Shown here: positions 47,411 to 56,398 of the stretch, in pieces
Position numbering within the stretch: the stretch's first letter is position 1
How the letters are laid out: every line of letters begins with the position of its first letter
From: Methanosarcina thermophila TM-1
Lineage (GTDB): Archaea > Halobacteriota > Methanosarcinia > Methanosarcinales > Methanosarcinaceae
Assembly: GCF_000969885.1 (NCBI RefSeq)
Contig: NZ_CP009501.1
Span: forward strand, 930,001 to 994,000
Reading direction: 5' to 3'
DNA length: 64,000 nt
Program-made: the position numbers and the translations under genes
Notes under the pieces: model-generated
What the model saw: only the letters and a program-made list of their open reading frames with translations
What the model was told of the DNA's origin: nothing
The model's database searches: none

Positions 47411-49423
47411 ATGAATTCTTCAGATCAAACCTCCCAGACAGTATCTCAAAAATTTTCCGAAACAGCACATAATGCCCGATATCAGGACAGCCCGCAGTTC
47501 AAGCTGGTTTCCGATTTTGAGCCCAAGGGTTCCCAGCCGCAGGCAATTAAAAGTCTTGTGGAGGGGTTGAAAAAAGGAGAGCGTTTCCAGACCCTTCTAG
47601 GGGTAACCGGGTCAGGGAAAACCTATACCATTGCAAATGTAATAAACCAGATAAAGAAACCCACCCTTGTTATTGCCCATAATAAAACACTTGCTGCCCA
47701 GCTCTACAATGAATTCAGGGAATTCTTCCCTGAAAACCGGGTGGAGTATTTCGTCTCCTATTACGATTATTACCAGCCAGAGTCCTATCTTCCTGCCAAA
47801 GACCAGTATATTGAAAAAGATGCCATGATTAACCCGAAAATCGAGCAGATGAGGCTTGCTGCAACTGCTTCCCTGATGTCGCGCCAGGACGTTATTGTCG
47901 TGGCGTCCGTATCCTGCATTTACGGGCTTGGCAATCCTGAGAACTTCCAGAACATGGGATTTGAATTAAAGGTTGGGGATAGGGTTCAGAGGAAAGAAAT
48001 CCTGCAAAAGCTCATTGAAATCCAGTTCGAGCGAAACGACCTTGAGCTTATGCCCGGGCGATTCAGGGTAAAAGGGGATACCATTGACATTATTCCCGGT
48101 TATTTTGATAACATTATCCGGATTGAGCTTTTCGGGAACGAGATTGATCGGATCTCCGAGGTGGACAAGCAGACCGGACAGCGAACTGAAGACATGGATT
48201 ATTTCTTCGTCTACCCAGCCAGGCACTATGTCATCCCTGAAGAAGAGCAGAAAAGTGCGATTCAGTCCATTCTTGAAGAGCTTGAGGCTCGTCTTCCTGA
48301 ACTCGGGCTGCTTGAGTCCCACAGACTGAAACAGCGCACGATTTATGATATAGAAATGATTCAGGAGACCGGAAGTTGCAAAGGCATTGAAAATTATTCG
48401 AGGCACTTTGACCACCGCAAGCCCGGAGAGAAACCTTTCTGCCTGCTTGACTATTTCCCTGAGGACTTCCTGATGGTCATTGATGAAAGCCACCAGACCA
48501 TACCGCAGCTTCACGGGATGTATAACGGGGACCGTTCAAGAAAGAAGAACCTTGTTGACTACGGGTTCAGGCTGCCCAGTGCCTACGATAACAGACCCCT
48601 GAAGTTCGATGAATTCGAGAAATACATGAAAAATGTGATCTTTGTCTCAGCAACCCCTGGAGATTACGAAAAAGAGCACTCATCCCGGATCGTGGAACAG
48701 ATTATCCGCCCAACAGGCCTTGTCGACCCTGAAGTGGAAGTTCGCCCTCTTGAAGGGCAGGTCAGGGACGTTATGCAGGAAGTCAGGAAGGTTGTGGAAA
48801 GGGGAGATCGTGCCCTTGTGACCACGCTGACAAAGAAGCTTGCTGAAGAACTTACCGAATACCTTGCAAGGAACGAGATCAAAGCTCGCTATCTGCACTC
48901 GGATATCAAAACTATTGAAAGGACTGAGATCATCCGCGAGCTCCGGCTTGGCAAATTCGATGTTCTTGTCGGAATCAATTTGCTAAGGGAAGGGCTTGAT
49001 ATTCCGGAAGTGGGTTTCATAGGCATTCTCGATGCTGATAAAGAAGGTTTCCTGAGAGATTCAAAAAGTTTGATCCAGATAATCGGCAGAGCAGCTCGGA
49101 ACGCCAATTCAAAGGTTGTCCTGTATGCCGACAATATAACCGATTCCATCAAAACAGCCGTTAACGAGACTGAACGCCGCCGCTCCATGCAGATTGCTTA
49201 CAATAAAGAACACGGCATAGTCCCGACAACCATCAGGAAACCCATAAGGGAGAAGGTTGTGGATATCACCGACACAAAACACATCCCGAAAACCGATATC
49301 CCCAAAATGATCATCGAACTGGAAGCCAAGATGAAAGAAGCAGCCGACAGGCTGGATTTCGAGCGGGCAATCCAGCTAAGGGAAATGATAAAGAAACTGG
49401 AGAAAGAGATAAAAGTAGCCTGA
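47411..49423 (+). CDS. uvrB: UvrB, damage-verification helicase of nucleotide excision repair
   Basis: The 670-residue UvrB has all family parts: Walker A GVTGSGKTYTIANV, YFVSYYDYYQPESYLPAKDQYIEKD (beta-hairpin that clamps damaged DNA), DESHQTIPQLHGMYNGDRSRK, helicase motif VGINLLREGLDIPEVGF, QIIGRAARN, and a C-terminal UVR motif (ELEAKMKEAADRLDFERAIQLREMIKKLEKE) that binds UvrC. A short hydrophilic N-terminal extension of about 35 residues precedes the core. It follows uvrC by 62 bases. A long pyrimidine tract after the stop likely ends the transcript. Confidence 0.97.
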   Translation: MNSSDQTSQTVSQKFSETAHNARYQDSPQFKLVSDFEPKGSQPQAIKSLVEGLKKGERFQTLLGVTGSGKTYTIANVINQIKKPTLVIAHNKTLAAQLYNEFREFFPENRVEYFVSYYDYYQPESYLPAKDQYIEKDAMINPKIEQMRLAATASLMSRQDVIVVASVSCIYGLGNPENFQNMGFELKVGDRVQRKEILQKLIEIQFERNDLELMPGRFRVKGDTIDIIPGYFDNIIRIELFGNEIDRISEVDKQTGQRTEDMDYFFVYPARHYVIPEEEQKSAIQSILEELEARLPELGLLESHRLKQRTIYDIEMIQETGSCKGIENYSRHFDHRKPGEKPFCLLDYFPEDFLMVIDESHQTIPQLHGMYNGDRSRKKNLVDYGFRLPSAYDNRPLKFDEFEKYMKNVIFVSATPGDYEKEHSSRIVEQIIRPTGLVDPEVEVRPLEGQVRDVMQEVRKVVERGDRALVTTLTKKLAEELTEYLARNEIKARYLHSDIKTIERTEIIRELRLGKFDVLVGINLLREGLDIPEVGFIGILDADKEGFLRDSKSLIQIIGRAARNANSKVVLYADNITDSIKTAVNETERRRSMQIAYNKEHGIVPTTIRKPIREKVVDITDTKHIPKTDIPKMIIELEAKMKEAADRLDFERAIQLREMIKKLEKEIKVA

Positions 49424-49437
49424 GAGGGTTAGAAAGT

Positions 49438-49572
49438 CTCCATTTTCTTTCTTACCTTTCTACTTTCTACTTTCTTTTGCTTTTTTTACATTTTTTACCT
49501 TTTTACCTTCTTTTGCCATTTTTTACATTTTTTTAGCTTTTTTACCTTCTTTCTTTTTTACTTTATTTCTAC
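49438..49572 (+). terminator. Long pyrimidine/oligo-T tract after uvrB
   Basis: About 135 bases are almost pure C and T on the + strand, with many T5-T8 runs and recurring blocks such as TTTTTTACATTTTTTACC and CTTTCTACTTTCTA. Archaeal RNA polymerase ends transcription at oligo-T runs, so this is a likely terminator for the uvr operon. The repeated ACCTTTT/ACATTTT units suggest slippage. Confidence 0.65.
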
Positions 49573-49675
49573 AAGGTTTCCTTCTACGACAGTATTTTTC
49601 TCTTGCCCGCCAGTTTTTTGATCTATGTGTTGATCCACAATTCTTTTAAACTGTAAGTTTGAACCCTGATCAAAC

Positions 49676-49713
49676 CGGATAAAACTACAGAATTCGGATA
49701 AAACTACAGAATT
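49676..49713. repeat. Two exact 19-bp tandem repeats
   Basis: CGGATAAAACTACAGAATT occurs twice without a gap (49676-49694 and 49695-49713). The second copy ends inside the stop codon of the leftward gene. It does not code. Confidence 0.85.
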
Positions 49714-50083
49714 ATATGTAATACTCAACGTAGAAACGGTAAGCAACCTGAAGTTCTTCCAGCTCCCTGGGCTCCAGTTCAAAATCAGGCTGACCGGCTT
49801 TGTAGATTTTTTTCCCTAGATTTTTGAAGGTAGCCTCGCACCTAATATTTTCGGGAAGTTGAGCTTCAAAACTGTCACATTTGTTACAGATTTCCAGGAC
49901 AAGCTTTTCTATTTCTTCAGAACTGAAGACTTTTTTATTTTCAGGGATGTAATTTACCTCAACTACAAGTTCTTCCTTACTCAACAGATCTGCCCAGAAA
50001 CCTGAAAATTCAGTTCCTTCTATCCTGTAATCCTGAAGCTCAAAGCTTCTTGTAATTGTATTCTTGATTTTACCGTCCTCCAT
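49712..50083 (-). CDS. Conserved-looking protein of unknown function
   Basis: The 123-residue soluble protein starts MEDGKIKNTITRSFELQDY and ends LEELQVAYRFYVEYYI. Secondary structure looks mixed alpha/beta. One CNKC pair (EICNKCDSFEAQL) is visible near residue 66, too little for a metal site by itself. There is no membrane segment, signal peptide or recognised family. A TATA-like AGTTTATATAC lies close upstream of the start (50105-50115 on the minus strand), suggesting a leaderless or short-leader message. Coding character is good; function unknown. Confidence 0.7.
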   Translation of the reverse strand: MEDGKIKNTITRSFELQDYRIEGTEFSGFWADLLSKEELVVEVNYIPENKKVFSSEEIEKLVLEICNKCDSFEAQLPENIRCEATFKNLGKKIYKAGQPDFELEPRELEELQVAYRFYVEYYI

Positions 50084-50243
50084 GTGCTTGTTTTAGGAAG
50101 TGGATGTATATAAACTATCTCAAAATAAAACGGACCCTTGAAGGTATTCGATTTTTTAAAACATCGGATTCTCAGAAGCTTTACTCGATGAGAACTTTAA
50201 CTTATGAGGATCTTCCATAAGAGAATGAACTTTAAAGTACCCT

Positions 50244-51494
50244 CTAAGGTTCATTGAAACGGATTTTATTTTGGAAAGAAATATTTATATCCACGATTTC
50301 AGAATAGCTGCCAATCCGGATAGGAGGACCCCATGTACCGAAACCTGAGGTGACAATTATCTGGAAGTCTCCTTTCTTTGAATAGCCCCAGCTATTTTCA
50401 AACACATGCCTGGAAATTAAAGTGTTGGGGAAAAACTGTCCAGCGTGTGTATGTCCGGATAACTGCAAATCAACCCCATTTTGCTGTCCTTCTCCAAGGC
50501 TTACTGGCTGGTGATCCAGAAGAATAATCGGTAAGTTACGGTCGATATCCTTTAAAAGCTCGGAAAGCTCGATGCGGGTTTTTCCTGCCATATGGGCTGC
50601 CATGCGGTCATCCCGACCAACTATGTAAAACTGGTTGTTTACTTTCACACATTCATCAACCAGGACATTAACTCCAGCCTGTCTGAGGTACTCAATTGCC
50701 TGCTTACTCCTGCCTCCAATATATTCATGGTTCCCGAGGACCGCATATACTCCGCACCTGGGCTGTAATTTTTTCAATATTTCCGGCATTTTGTTGCTGA
50801 TAAAGAATCTCACGTCTTCATCAATGGTGTCTCCAACAAGGAATACAATATCCGGGTCAAGTTCATTGATTTTCTTAACCATTGATTCAAGGTGTTTATT
50901 ATCAATCACCGGTCCAAGGTGAATATCGGATACCATGACTGCATGGAGTTCTGGCAGTTCAGGCACTGCTTTTTTAATAAAAACATCGTAATGTGTTACA
51001 CGTGGATGATTTGCATTCCAGGTACCATATATTAAGAGAAGAGATACCATGGATAAAACTGCAAGTCCCCAGTATAATGACGGATAATTAGTCATCTGAG
51101 CCCCAGGGAAGGCGAAATTGATCAGGAAGTGAATAATATCCACATCTATCCATATAAGAAGCGAATAATAGACAGCAGCCAGCCAGTAATCTCCAGTTAT
51201 TGTGGCGAGGTAATTGACAGATCCGGGATAAATTCTCTTTCCTAACTTGACTGCAAAGAGCGAGATTGCAAGGAACAGATAGCCTATCCAGTAGAGAAAA
51301 GAGTAAGGCTCAATAAAATTTTGAATTGATTGGAAAAAGCGTAAGCCAACATAATAGTTGCCTGCAAAATAGATCGAGATAAAAATAATAAAAACACAGA
51401 GGAAGAGAAAATTCGTTCTTCGGATTACTATTCCATCCCTTTTGTTTACTCCTTCATTTATTTCCCCGGAATCTTCTCTTTTATCTGCCTTCAC
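50244..51494 (-). CDS. Membrane-anchored metallophosphoesterase (YkuE-like)
   Basis: 416 residues from GTG 51494. Residues 28-160 contain about five membrane helices (FLFLCVFIIFISIYFAGNYY, YWIGYLFLAISLFAV and others). The soluble part is a calcineurin-like phosphoesterase: VMVSDIHLG (DxH), VFLVGDTIDED (GDxxD), AVLGNHEYIGG (GNHE), ILLDHQP and LQLSGHTHAGQFFP (GHTHxGQ). The GHTHAGQ ending is typical of YkuE-like enzymes acting on lipid or nucleotide phosphoesters at the membrane; the substrate here is unknown. Multi-helix N-terminal parts like this are common in archaeal and firmicute members. It stands alone. Confidence 0.9.
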   Translation of the reverse strand: MKADKREDSGEINEGVNKRDGIVIRRTNFLFLCVFIIFISIYFAGNYYVGLRFFQSIQNFIEPYSFLYWIGYLFLAISLFAVKLGKRIYPGSVNYLATITGDYWLAAVYYSLLIWIDVDIIHFLINFAFPGAQMTNYPSLYWGLAVLSMVSLLLIYGTWNANHPRVTHYDVFIKKAVPELPELHAVMVSDIHLGPVIDNKHLESMVKKINELDPDIVFLVGDTIDEDVRFFISNKMPEILKKLQPRCGVYAVLGNHEYIGGRSKQAIEYLRQAGVNVLVDECVKVNNQFYIVGRDDRMAAHMAGKTRIELSELLKDIDRNLPIILLDHQPVSLGEGQQNGVDLQLSGHTHAGQFFPNTLISRHVFENSWGYSKKGDFQIIVTSGFGTWGPPIRIGSYSEIVDINISFQNKIRFNEP

Positions 51495-51609
51495 TTTTAT
51501 CTGTCTTCATATTTTTATTCAATGTTGCATTTTATCTAATGTTACACTTATCGAATATTATAGTTTTATTATATTTTATATAATATTATTTTTATCATCA
51601 TTCCTGTTT

Positions 51610-52758
51610 TCAGAGTTTTTTAAGCATAATTGACATTATGCCCGATCTGGAAGGCTTTGTTGAATGAGGCTGGAACATCATATTTTCCATCATTCCAGAA
51701 GACCCGAACATTTCCTCATTGACGCGGTCGTTTATCTCGTCGAAAATCATTTTGTAGGCTGGGCAGTGGGGATCAACGCCTTCTATTTTTCCGTCTGAAG
51801 GCACCAGCGCATTGTATGGGCATCCACCTCTGCAATACTTTATATGGGCGCATTTGCTGCATGCCGTGTCCACATATTCTTTATACTGGAACATTTGCTT
51901 CCAGGCTTCGGATTGAGCAAGGTCTGCCATTGTCGGGCGGTCATAAACATTACCCATTACATATTCGGGCATGCCTACAAAGCGATAGCAGGGGTATATG
52001 CTTCCCTCAGGACCAACCGCAAAGGTATCTCCCATACAGTCAACATAAGTACAGACAGCACCTTTTCCTGTAAATACGCCTTTACACAGATGGTCAATAT
52101 TCATAACTTCTATTCTGCCCAGATTTTCAAGGTATTTGTCAAGAAGATAAATTAGGAGTTCTCCATACTCTTCAGGTTCAAGGGTCCACTGGTTGGGGTT
52201 ATCGCCTTTTAAAGAAGGCAAGCAAGGATGGAATTTAAGTGTCAGTCCATTCTCAAGATAAAAGTTGAAAATTTCTTCCCTTGACTTTACAGAATGCGAA
52301 GTAAAAGTAGTAATGAATCTAACTTCAAGCCCATGAGCTCTTGCAATTTCATAACCTTTCATGGTTTTATCGAAGTATCCTTTTCCCCTCTGCGAATCAT
52401 TAAGTTCCTTCGGGCCGTCAAGGCTTGAACCTATTGGAACATTGTATTCGGCAAAAATCTCGGCGATCTCATGGGTCATTTTCCAGAGGTTTGTCTGTAT
52501 TGCAAAAGCTATATGCCTGGTGCTTAAACCCTCAGCTAGAAGCGGAAGTGCTTCCCTGTAGAATTCCGCGCCTGCCAGGAGCGGTTCCCCGCCATGAAAA
52601 GTAAAAGTAACTGAATCTCCCCTGAAAACCTTAAGCCACTCAACCACTTCTTTTATGGTTTCAATTTTCATTATCGGGGATTTCTCTTCGGAACTCCAGC
52701 AATAACTGCAGTTAGCAGGACAACCAAGGGTAGGGATCAGCATGACATGAAAAGGCAT
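51610..52758 (-). CDS. Radical SAM/SPASM enzyme, peptide-modifying type
   Basis: 382 residues. The radical SAM motif is CPANCSYC (CxxxCxxC) at about residues 13-20, followed by FTFHGGEPLLAG (GGE). The C-terminal SPASM domain is complete: C-x9-G-x4-C around CMGDTFAVGPEGSIYPC, then CSKCAHIKYCRGGC (Cx2Cx5Cx3C), and a last Cys in DPHCPAY. The layout matches anaerobic sulfatase-maturase-like and methanogen peptide-modifying radical SAM families. No sulfatase gene is near, and I find no obvious precursor peptide in the flanks. The tail after residue 350 is Met/Ser-rich (MMENMMF). The target is unknown. Confidence 0.88.
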   Translation of the reverse strand: MPFHVMLIPTLGCPANCSYCWSSEEKSPIMKIETIKEVVEWLKVFRGDSVTFTFHGGEPLLAGAEFYREALPLLAEGLSTRHIAFAIQTNLWKMTHEIAEIFAEYNVPIGSSLDGPKELNDSQRGKGYFDKTMKGYEIARAHGLEVRFITTFTSHSVKSREEIFNFYLENGLTLKFHPCLPSLKGDNPNQWTLEPEEYGELLIYLLDKYLENLGRIEVMNIDHLCKGVFTGKGAVCTYVDCMGDTFAVGPEGSIYPCYRFVGMPEYVMGNVYDRPTMADLAQSEAWKQMFQYKEYVDTACSKCAHIKYCRGGCPYNALVPSDGKIEGVDPHCPAYKMIFDEINDRVNEEMFGSSGMMENMMFQPHSTKPSRSGIMSIMLKKL

Positions 52759-52939
52759 ATTTTAAGCACCCTTTTTTTAAGCTTCCTTAAATTATTAGTA
52801 CTTTTCTAAGTTGTTCTCAGAAGGAAAAGAAGGTAAAGAGCAACTAAAAAAACCAGCTAAGTAAAAACTGGCTAAATAAGCCAGAGATATAATAGCAAAG
52901 AAGGCTACCTCAAAGGTATCATTCTGAAATCAAGTAATA

Positions 52940-53347
52940 TTAATTGAATTCCTTAAACTCAATTCCTTCAAACCTGCATTTTGTAAGTTTTCCCTCGCGA
53001 AAAATATACAGGAAAACTTTGAAAAGGGCATAAAGCCTGAAATAATAAGCGAGCAGGACAGAAGAACGAAACCCGCTGATATATATAATTCTCTTATCAT
53101 CCTTCATAGAATTGTCCAGGAATTTTACTACCCCATCAAAGGTTTCTCTTTCAAGTGTGCTTCCTTTCGGCAGGCGAGGTCCAATCACTATCACGTCTTT
53201 CTCCATACCGTCAGCACTTTTCGTTCCTTCTACAAAACCGTAGTTGAAAATTGTTGGCAGCGGAGAGAAGAAAACCTTTTCATAGCCTTTTTTTGTCTTA
53301 TTATATTTCCAGAAACTGTATTTTGGAGTCTCTATAATAATTTTCAT
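52940..53347 (-). CDS. Inorganic-pyrophosphatase-like protein, divergent
   Basis: 135 residues from ATG 53347, chosen for AGGA upstream; a start at 53419 would add 24 residues of unlike composition. It reads MKIIIETPKYSFWKYNKTKK, then VFFSPLPTIFNYGFVEGTKS (family pattern 'P..yGfvp.T'), DGMEKDVIVIGPRLPKGS (DGD..Dv) and DDKRIIYI. These match the core order of class I soluble pyrophosphatases, but several Asp/Lys ligands are replaced (DGMEKD instead of DGDPLD), so activity is doubtful. The C-terminal half has a hydrophobic stretch (SSVLLAYYFRLYALFKVFLYIF). It is likely a paralogue with a changed role. Confidence 0.65.
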   Translation of the reverse strand: MKIIIETPKYSFWKYNKTKKGYEKVFFSPLPTIFNYGFVEGTKSADGMEKDVIVIGPRLPKGSTLERETFDGVVKFLDNSMKDDKRIIYISGFRSSVLLAYYFRLYALFKVFLYIFREGKLTKCRFEGIEFKEFN

Positions 53348-53613
53348 GGGAAATAGTCCTGTTGTAGTCGGGGAGTAACTTTTAAGAGTTTCCTTAGCCT
53401 CATGTTTTCCATTTGTCAATTGTGCGTTTTTTAACTCTTTAGCCTTACGTGCCTTTATTACGTGATTTCAATTTCTCAGCCTATGTTTTTCCATGCTTTT
53501 AGCCTTTCCTGCAAGCCAAAAAGCATATATTAAAATAGTTCTTCAAAGGCGAATGAATCTGAAAGAATGAAAAATCTGTATCCTGACAATATCTGACAGC
53601 AGAGGCACACAAG

Positions 53614-54495
53614 ATGAGTTTTCGAAATAGAGTGAGTTTGCGAGATGCAATGAGAGGTATAATTGAAGAACCCCTGCTTCAGATGGTTCCAAAACGTTTT
53701 GATTATATAGGTGATGTGGCTATAATTTCGATCCCTCCAGAGCTTGAGGCTTATAAAGCAACTATTGCTTCAAAGCTGCTTTCCATGCGGGGCAATACGC
53801 GGGCTGTGCTTAATAAGGTAAGCAAACTCGAAGGCGAGCACAGGGTTGCGGACTTTGAACTTCTGTTAGGGGAATCAACGGAAACTATTCACAGGGAAAA
53901 CGGCTATAAATATAAACTGGATGTCAAAAAAGTCTTTTTTAATCCCCGCCTGTACTCGGAAAGAGGAAGGATAGCCTCGAAGATTACGTCTGGAGAGCGT
54001 ATTATAATTCCTTTCGCAGGAGTAGGTCCTTTTGTGCTTCCTGCCGCAGGAAAAGGGGCGAAAGTATATGCTATTGAGATAAACCCAGATGCCTGTGCCT
54101 GCCTCAAGGAAAATATTCGGATTAACAGGCTCGAAGGACAGGTAACCGTTATTCAGGAGGATTTTAAGAAACTTTTCCAGCCTGAGAAAATTTTTCCGAT
54201 TCTTAACCCTTCGAAAGCCAGTGAAAAACCAGAAACTGGTAAAAATGACGAAAATTGCATTTTTGACAGGGCTATTGTACCGACCCCTTACGGCATGGAT
54301 CTCGTCCTTGAAAGGATCATAAAGTTTGTAAGAGTAGGCGGATACATTCATTTTTACACCTTTAAAGCCGAATCCCAGATTTCGGAACTAATTGAAGATT
54401 ATAAAGAAATGGGTCTTGAGGTAGAATTTTACAGGCGCGCCGGAAATGTTGCCCCTGGCATCAGCAGGTGGGTTTTTGATCTTATTAAAAAATAG
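53614..54495 (+). CDS. Trm5-like class I SAM-dependent methyltransferase
   Basis: 293 residues. The N-terminal part (FDYIGDVAIISIPPELEAYK..AVLNKVSKLEGEHR) matches the D1/D2 region of archaeal Trm5 and Taw2. The catalytic part has VKKVFFNPRLYSERGRIA, IIIPFAGVGPFVLPAAG (SAM loop), VYAIEINPDACACLKENIRIN and YIHFYTF. These families methylate G37 of tRNA or build wyosine. The usual NPP/NLP catalytic motif is replaced by VPTPYGMD, and a low-complexity insert (SKASEKPETGKNDEN) lies just before it. So it is a variant subfamily, not a standard Trm5. The start ATG follows AGAGGC weakly. Confidence 0.82.
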   Translation: MSFRNRVSLRDAMRGIIEEPLLQMVPKRFDYIGDVAIISIPPELEAYKATIASKLLSMRGNTRAVLNKVSKLEGEHRVADFELLLGESTETIHRENGYKYKLDVKKVFFNPRLYSERGRIASKITSGERIIIPFAGVGPFVLPAAGKGAKVYAIEINPDACACLKENIRINRLEGQVTVIQEDFKKLFQPEKIFPILNPSKASEKPETGKNDENCIFDRAIVPTPYGMDLVLERIIKFVRVGGYIHFYTFKAESQISELIEDYKEMGLEVEFYRRAGNVAPGISRWVFDLIKK

Positions 54496-54541
54496 GTGTG
54501 AAAAGGTGTAGAGATTTTTCACTCATCAGCGGCAGAAACCT

Positions 54542-55972
54542 TCAGTCCTCAAGCCCGATATGCTTCAGGACATGGTGATAATGTTCAGGCGGCAGCCGCG
54601 AAAAAAATGCTCCCGTTACAACTTCGCTAAGGGAGGGATGAATATCCATCGCCCGCATGATCGGCGCAGGGCTTCTCAATTCAGTATACATAAGAGGAAT
54701 TATCTGGTGGATCAGGACTGAGGCATGTGGGCCTATTATATGGGCTCCCAGGATTTTATCTTCCTCCGCATCCAGAATCACCTTTACGAAATAGTCCCTG
54801 GCTTCCATAGCCGCTCCTTTAGCAGTATCTTCAAAAAACTTGAGACCTATGACGATTCTTTCCTCTCCGTACCTTTCCACGGCTTTCTGCTCTCCCATGC
54901 CTACTCCGGCAATCTCGGGATAGGAAAAAACAGCATGAGGCACGGCGTGGTAGTCTGCCTTTACTTTTTCTTTCATGATGGCATTGAGATAAACTATCCC
55001 GGATTCATAGTTTCCCACATGCTTTAGCAGATATTTTCCATTTGCGTCTCCTAACGCCCAGATATTCGGCTGTGAGGTCTCAAGATACTCGTTCACCAGA
55101 ATCCATCCATTTTTATCGGTTTTGATTCCGGCTCGTTCGGGGTGGAGGATATCGGTATTCGGTACTCTTCCTGTTGCCACGAGGATCTCATCTACAATGA
55201 TTCTTACTTCCTGTCCCGAATTTCTCTCCTTCGCAATAACAGCTTTCTGTCCGTTTTCTTCTTTCCTGACCTCTACAGCTTCATGGTTCGTAATAATCCG
55301 CATATATTCTGACATCTTCATCAAAGCAAGCCTTGAGATCTCGGGCTCTTCCTGCGGAAGAAATTGGGGATTTCTCCCTATAACCGTGACTTCGGCTCCC
55401 ATAGCTGAGAAAAAGTGCCCGTATTCAGCTGCAATATAACCTCCTCCGAGAATCGCAAGCCTTTTTGGGCATTCCACGAGTCCAAGCACTGTATCGCTCG
55501 TGAGGTATCCTGCTTCTTCCAAACCTTTAACAGACGGGATTGCAGGTCTTGAGCCGGTACAAAGGAAGATCATTTCAGAGTGCAGGATTTTGTCACCGAC
55601 TTTAAGGGTATAAGGAGAAACGAACTCCGCGCTTTCATGATAGTAGTCAAAATACCTGTTTCCGGTCAGACTCTTTTTTATTGCCTCTATATCCTCTCCT
55701 ATTTTCCTGCGCATCCTTTCCATAATCCCAAGAAAATCGATGCCCTCTATTTTTATCTTAATTCCGAAATTGGTTGCTGTTTCCACTTCCCTGATAAGCT
55801 CGGCAGGATAGAGCAGGGTTTTTGAAGGGATGCATCCTCTTGTAAGACAGATCCCGCCAGGTTCGTCTTTGTCGATAACGGCAATTCTCATTTCAGGGTT
55901 AAAATCAATAATTTGGTTTATATAATTCATTGCAGAGCCTGTACCTATAATGATAAGATCATAATTCTCCAT
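54542..55972 (-). CDS. Dihydrolipoamide-dehydrogenase-like flavoprotein
   Basis: 476 residues from ATG 55972, set by GGGGAGG just upstream. The FAD-binding start is YDLIIIGTGSAMNYINQI, in which the usual third Gly region is altered. The redox disulfide is GGICLTRGCIPSKTLL (CxxxxC). The NAD-binding loop is LAILGGGYIAAEYGHFFSAMG, and ILVATGRVPNT and IWALGDANG follow. The C-terminal dimer domain has DIHPSLSEVV with the His-Glu pair. This is group I disulfide oxidoreductase architecture, shared by lipoamide dehydrogenase, mercuric reductase and mycothione reductase. The electron acceptor is unknown. No lipoyl enzyme genes are nearby. Confidence 0.9.
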   Translation of the reverse strand: MENYDLIIIGTGSAMNYINQIIDFNPEMRIAVIDKDEPGGICLTRGCIPSKTLLYPAELIREVETATNFGIKIKIEGIDFLGIMERMRRKIGEDIEAIKKSLTGNRYFDYYHESAEFVSPYTLKVGDKILHSEMIFLCTGSRPAIPSVKGLEEAGYLTSDTVLGLVECPKRLAILGGGYIAAEYGHFFSAMGAEVTVIGRNPQFLPQEEPEISRLALMKMSEYMRIITNHEAVEVRKEENGQKAVIAKERNSGQEVRIIVDEILVATGRVPNTDILHPERAGIKTDKNGWILVNEYLETSQPNIWALGDANGKYLLKHVGNYESGIVYLNAIMKEKVKADYHAVPHAVFSYPEIAGVGMGEQKAVERYGEERIVIGLKFFEDTAKGAAMEARDYFVKVILDAEEDKILGAHIIGPHASVLIHQIIPLMYTELRSPAPIMRAMDIHPSLSEVVTGAFFSRLPPEHYHHVLKHIGLED

Positions 55973-56020
55973 ACTCCTCCCCTCACAGCCGAATACGGCT
56001 TGCATCTTTGTCGATTATAC

Positions 56021-56120
56021 TATATTTTATCTCTGGTTATACTTATGGATCAAAATTCTTATTAGATTTCTATATTTTATCTCTGGTTATACTTATGGAT
56101 CAAAATTCTTATTAGATTTC
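56021..56120. repeat. Exact 50-bp tandem duplication
   Basis: The 50-bp unit beginning TATATTTTATCTCTGGTTAT and ending TTATTAGATTTC is present twice with no difference (56021-56070 and 56071-56120). It lies upstream of the leftward flavoprotein gene. The perfect identity points to a recent event; it may duplicate promoter sequence. Confidence 0.92.
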
Positions 56121-56398
56121 GTGTATACGCCTGGAGATGAATCAGTGTTATTTTGAGGATTCTGAAAAACAAATGAGAGGCAAAAGTTATTTTATCAACT
56201 GGATTATCTCTAAAAAGCTTAAAGATTTGCTAAGAATTTGCGTAAATTTCTCCGACCACAATATCTAAAACAGATATTTTTAAATTTTAATCCGTATTTT
56301 TAAATTATCTCTGAAGGAGAAAAACGACTATCTATTTATAAAGATAAGCCTATTCTATGTAACTTCCCACAAAGAGAAAAAACAAAAGATGTACCATA

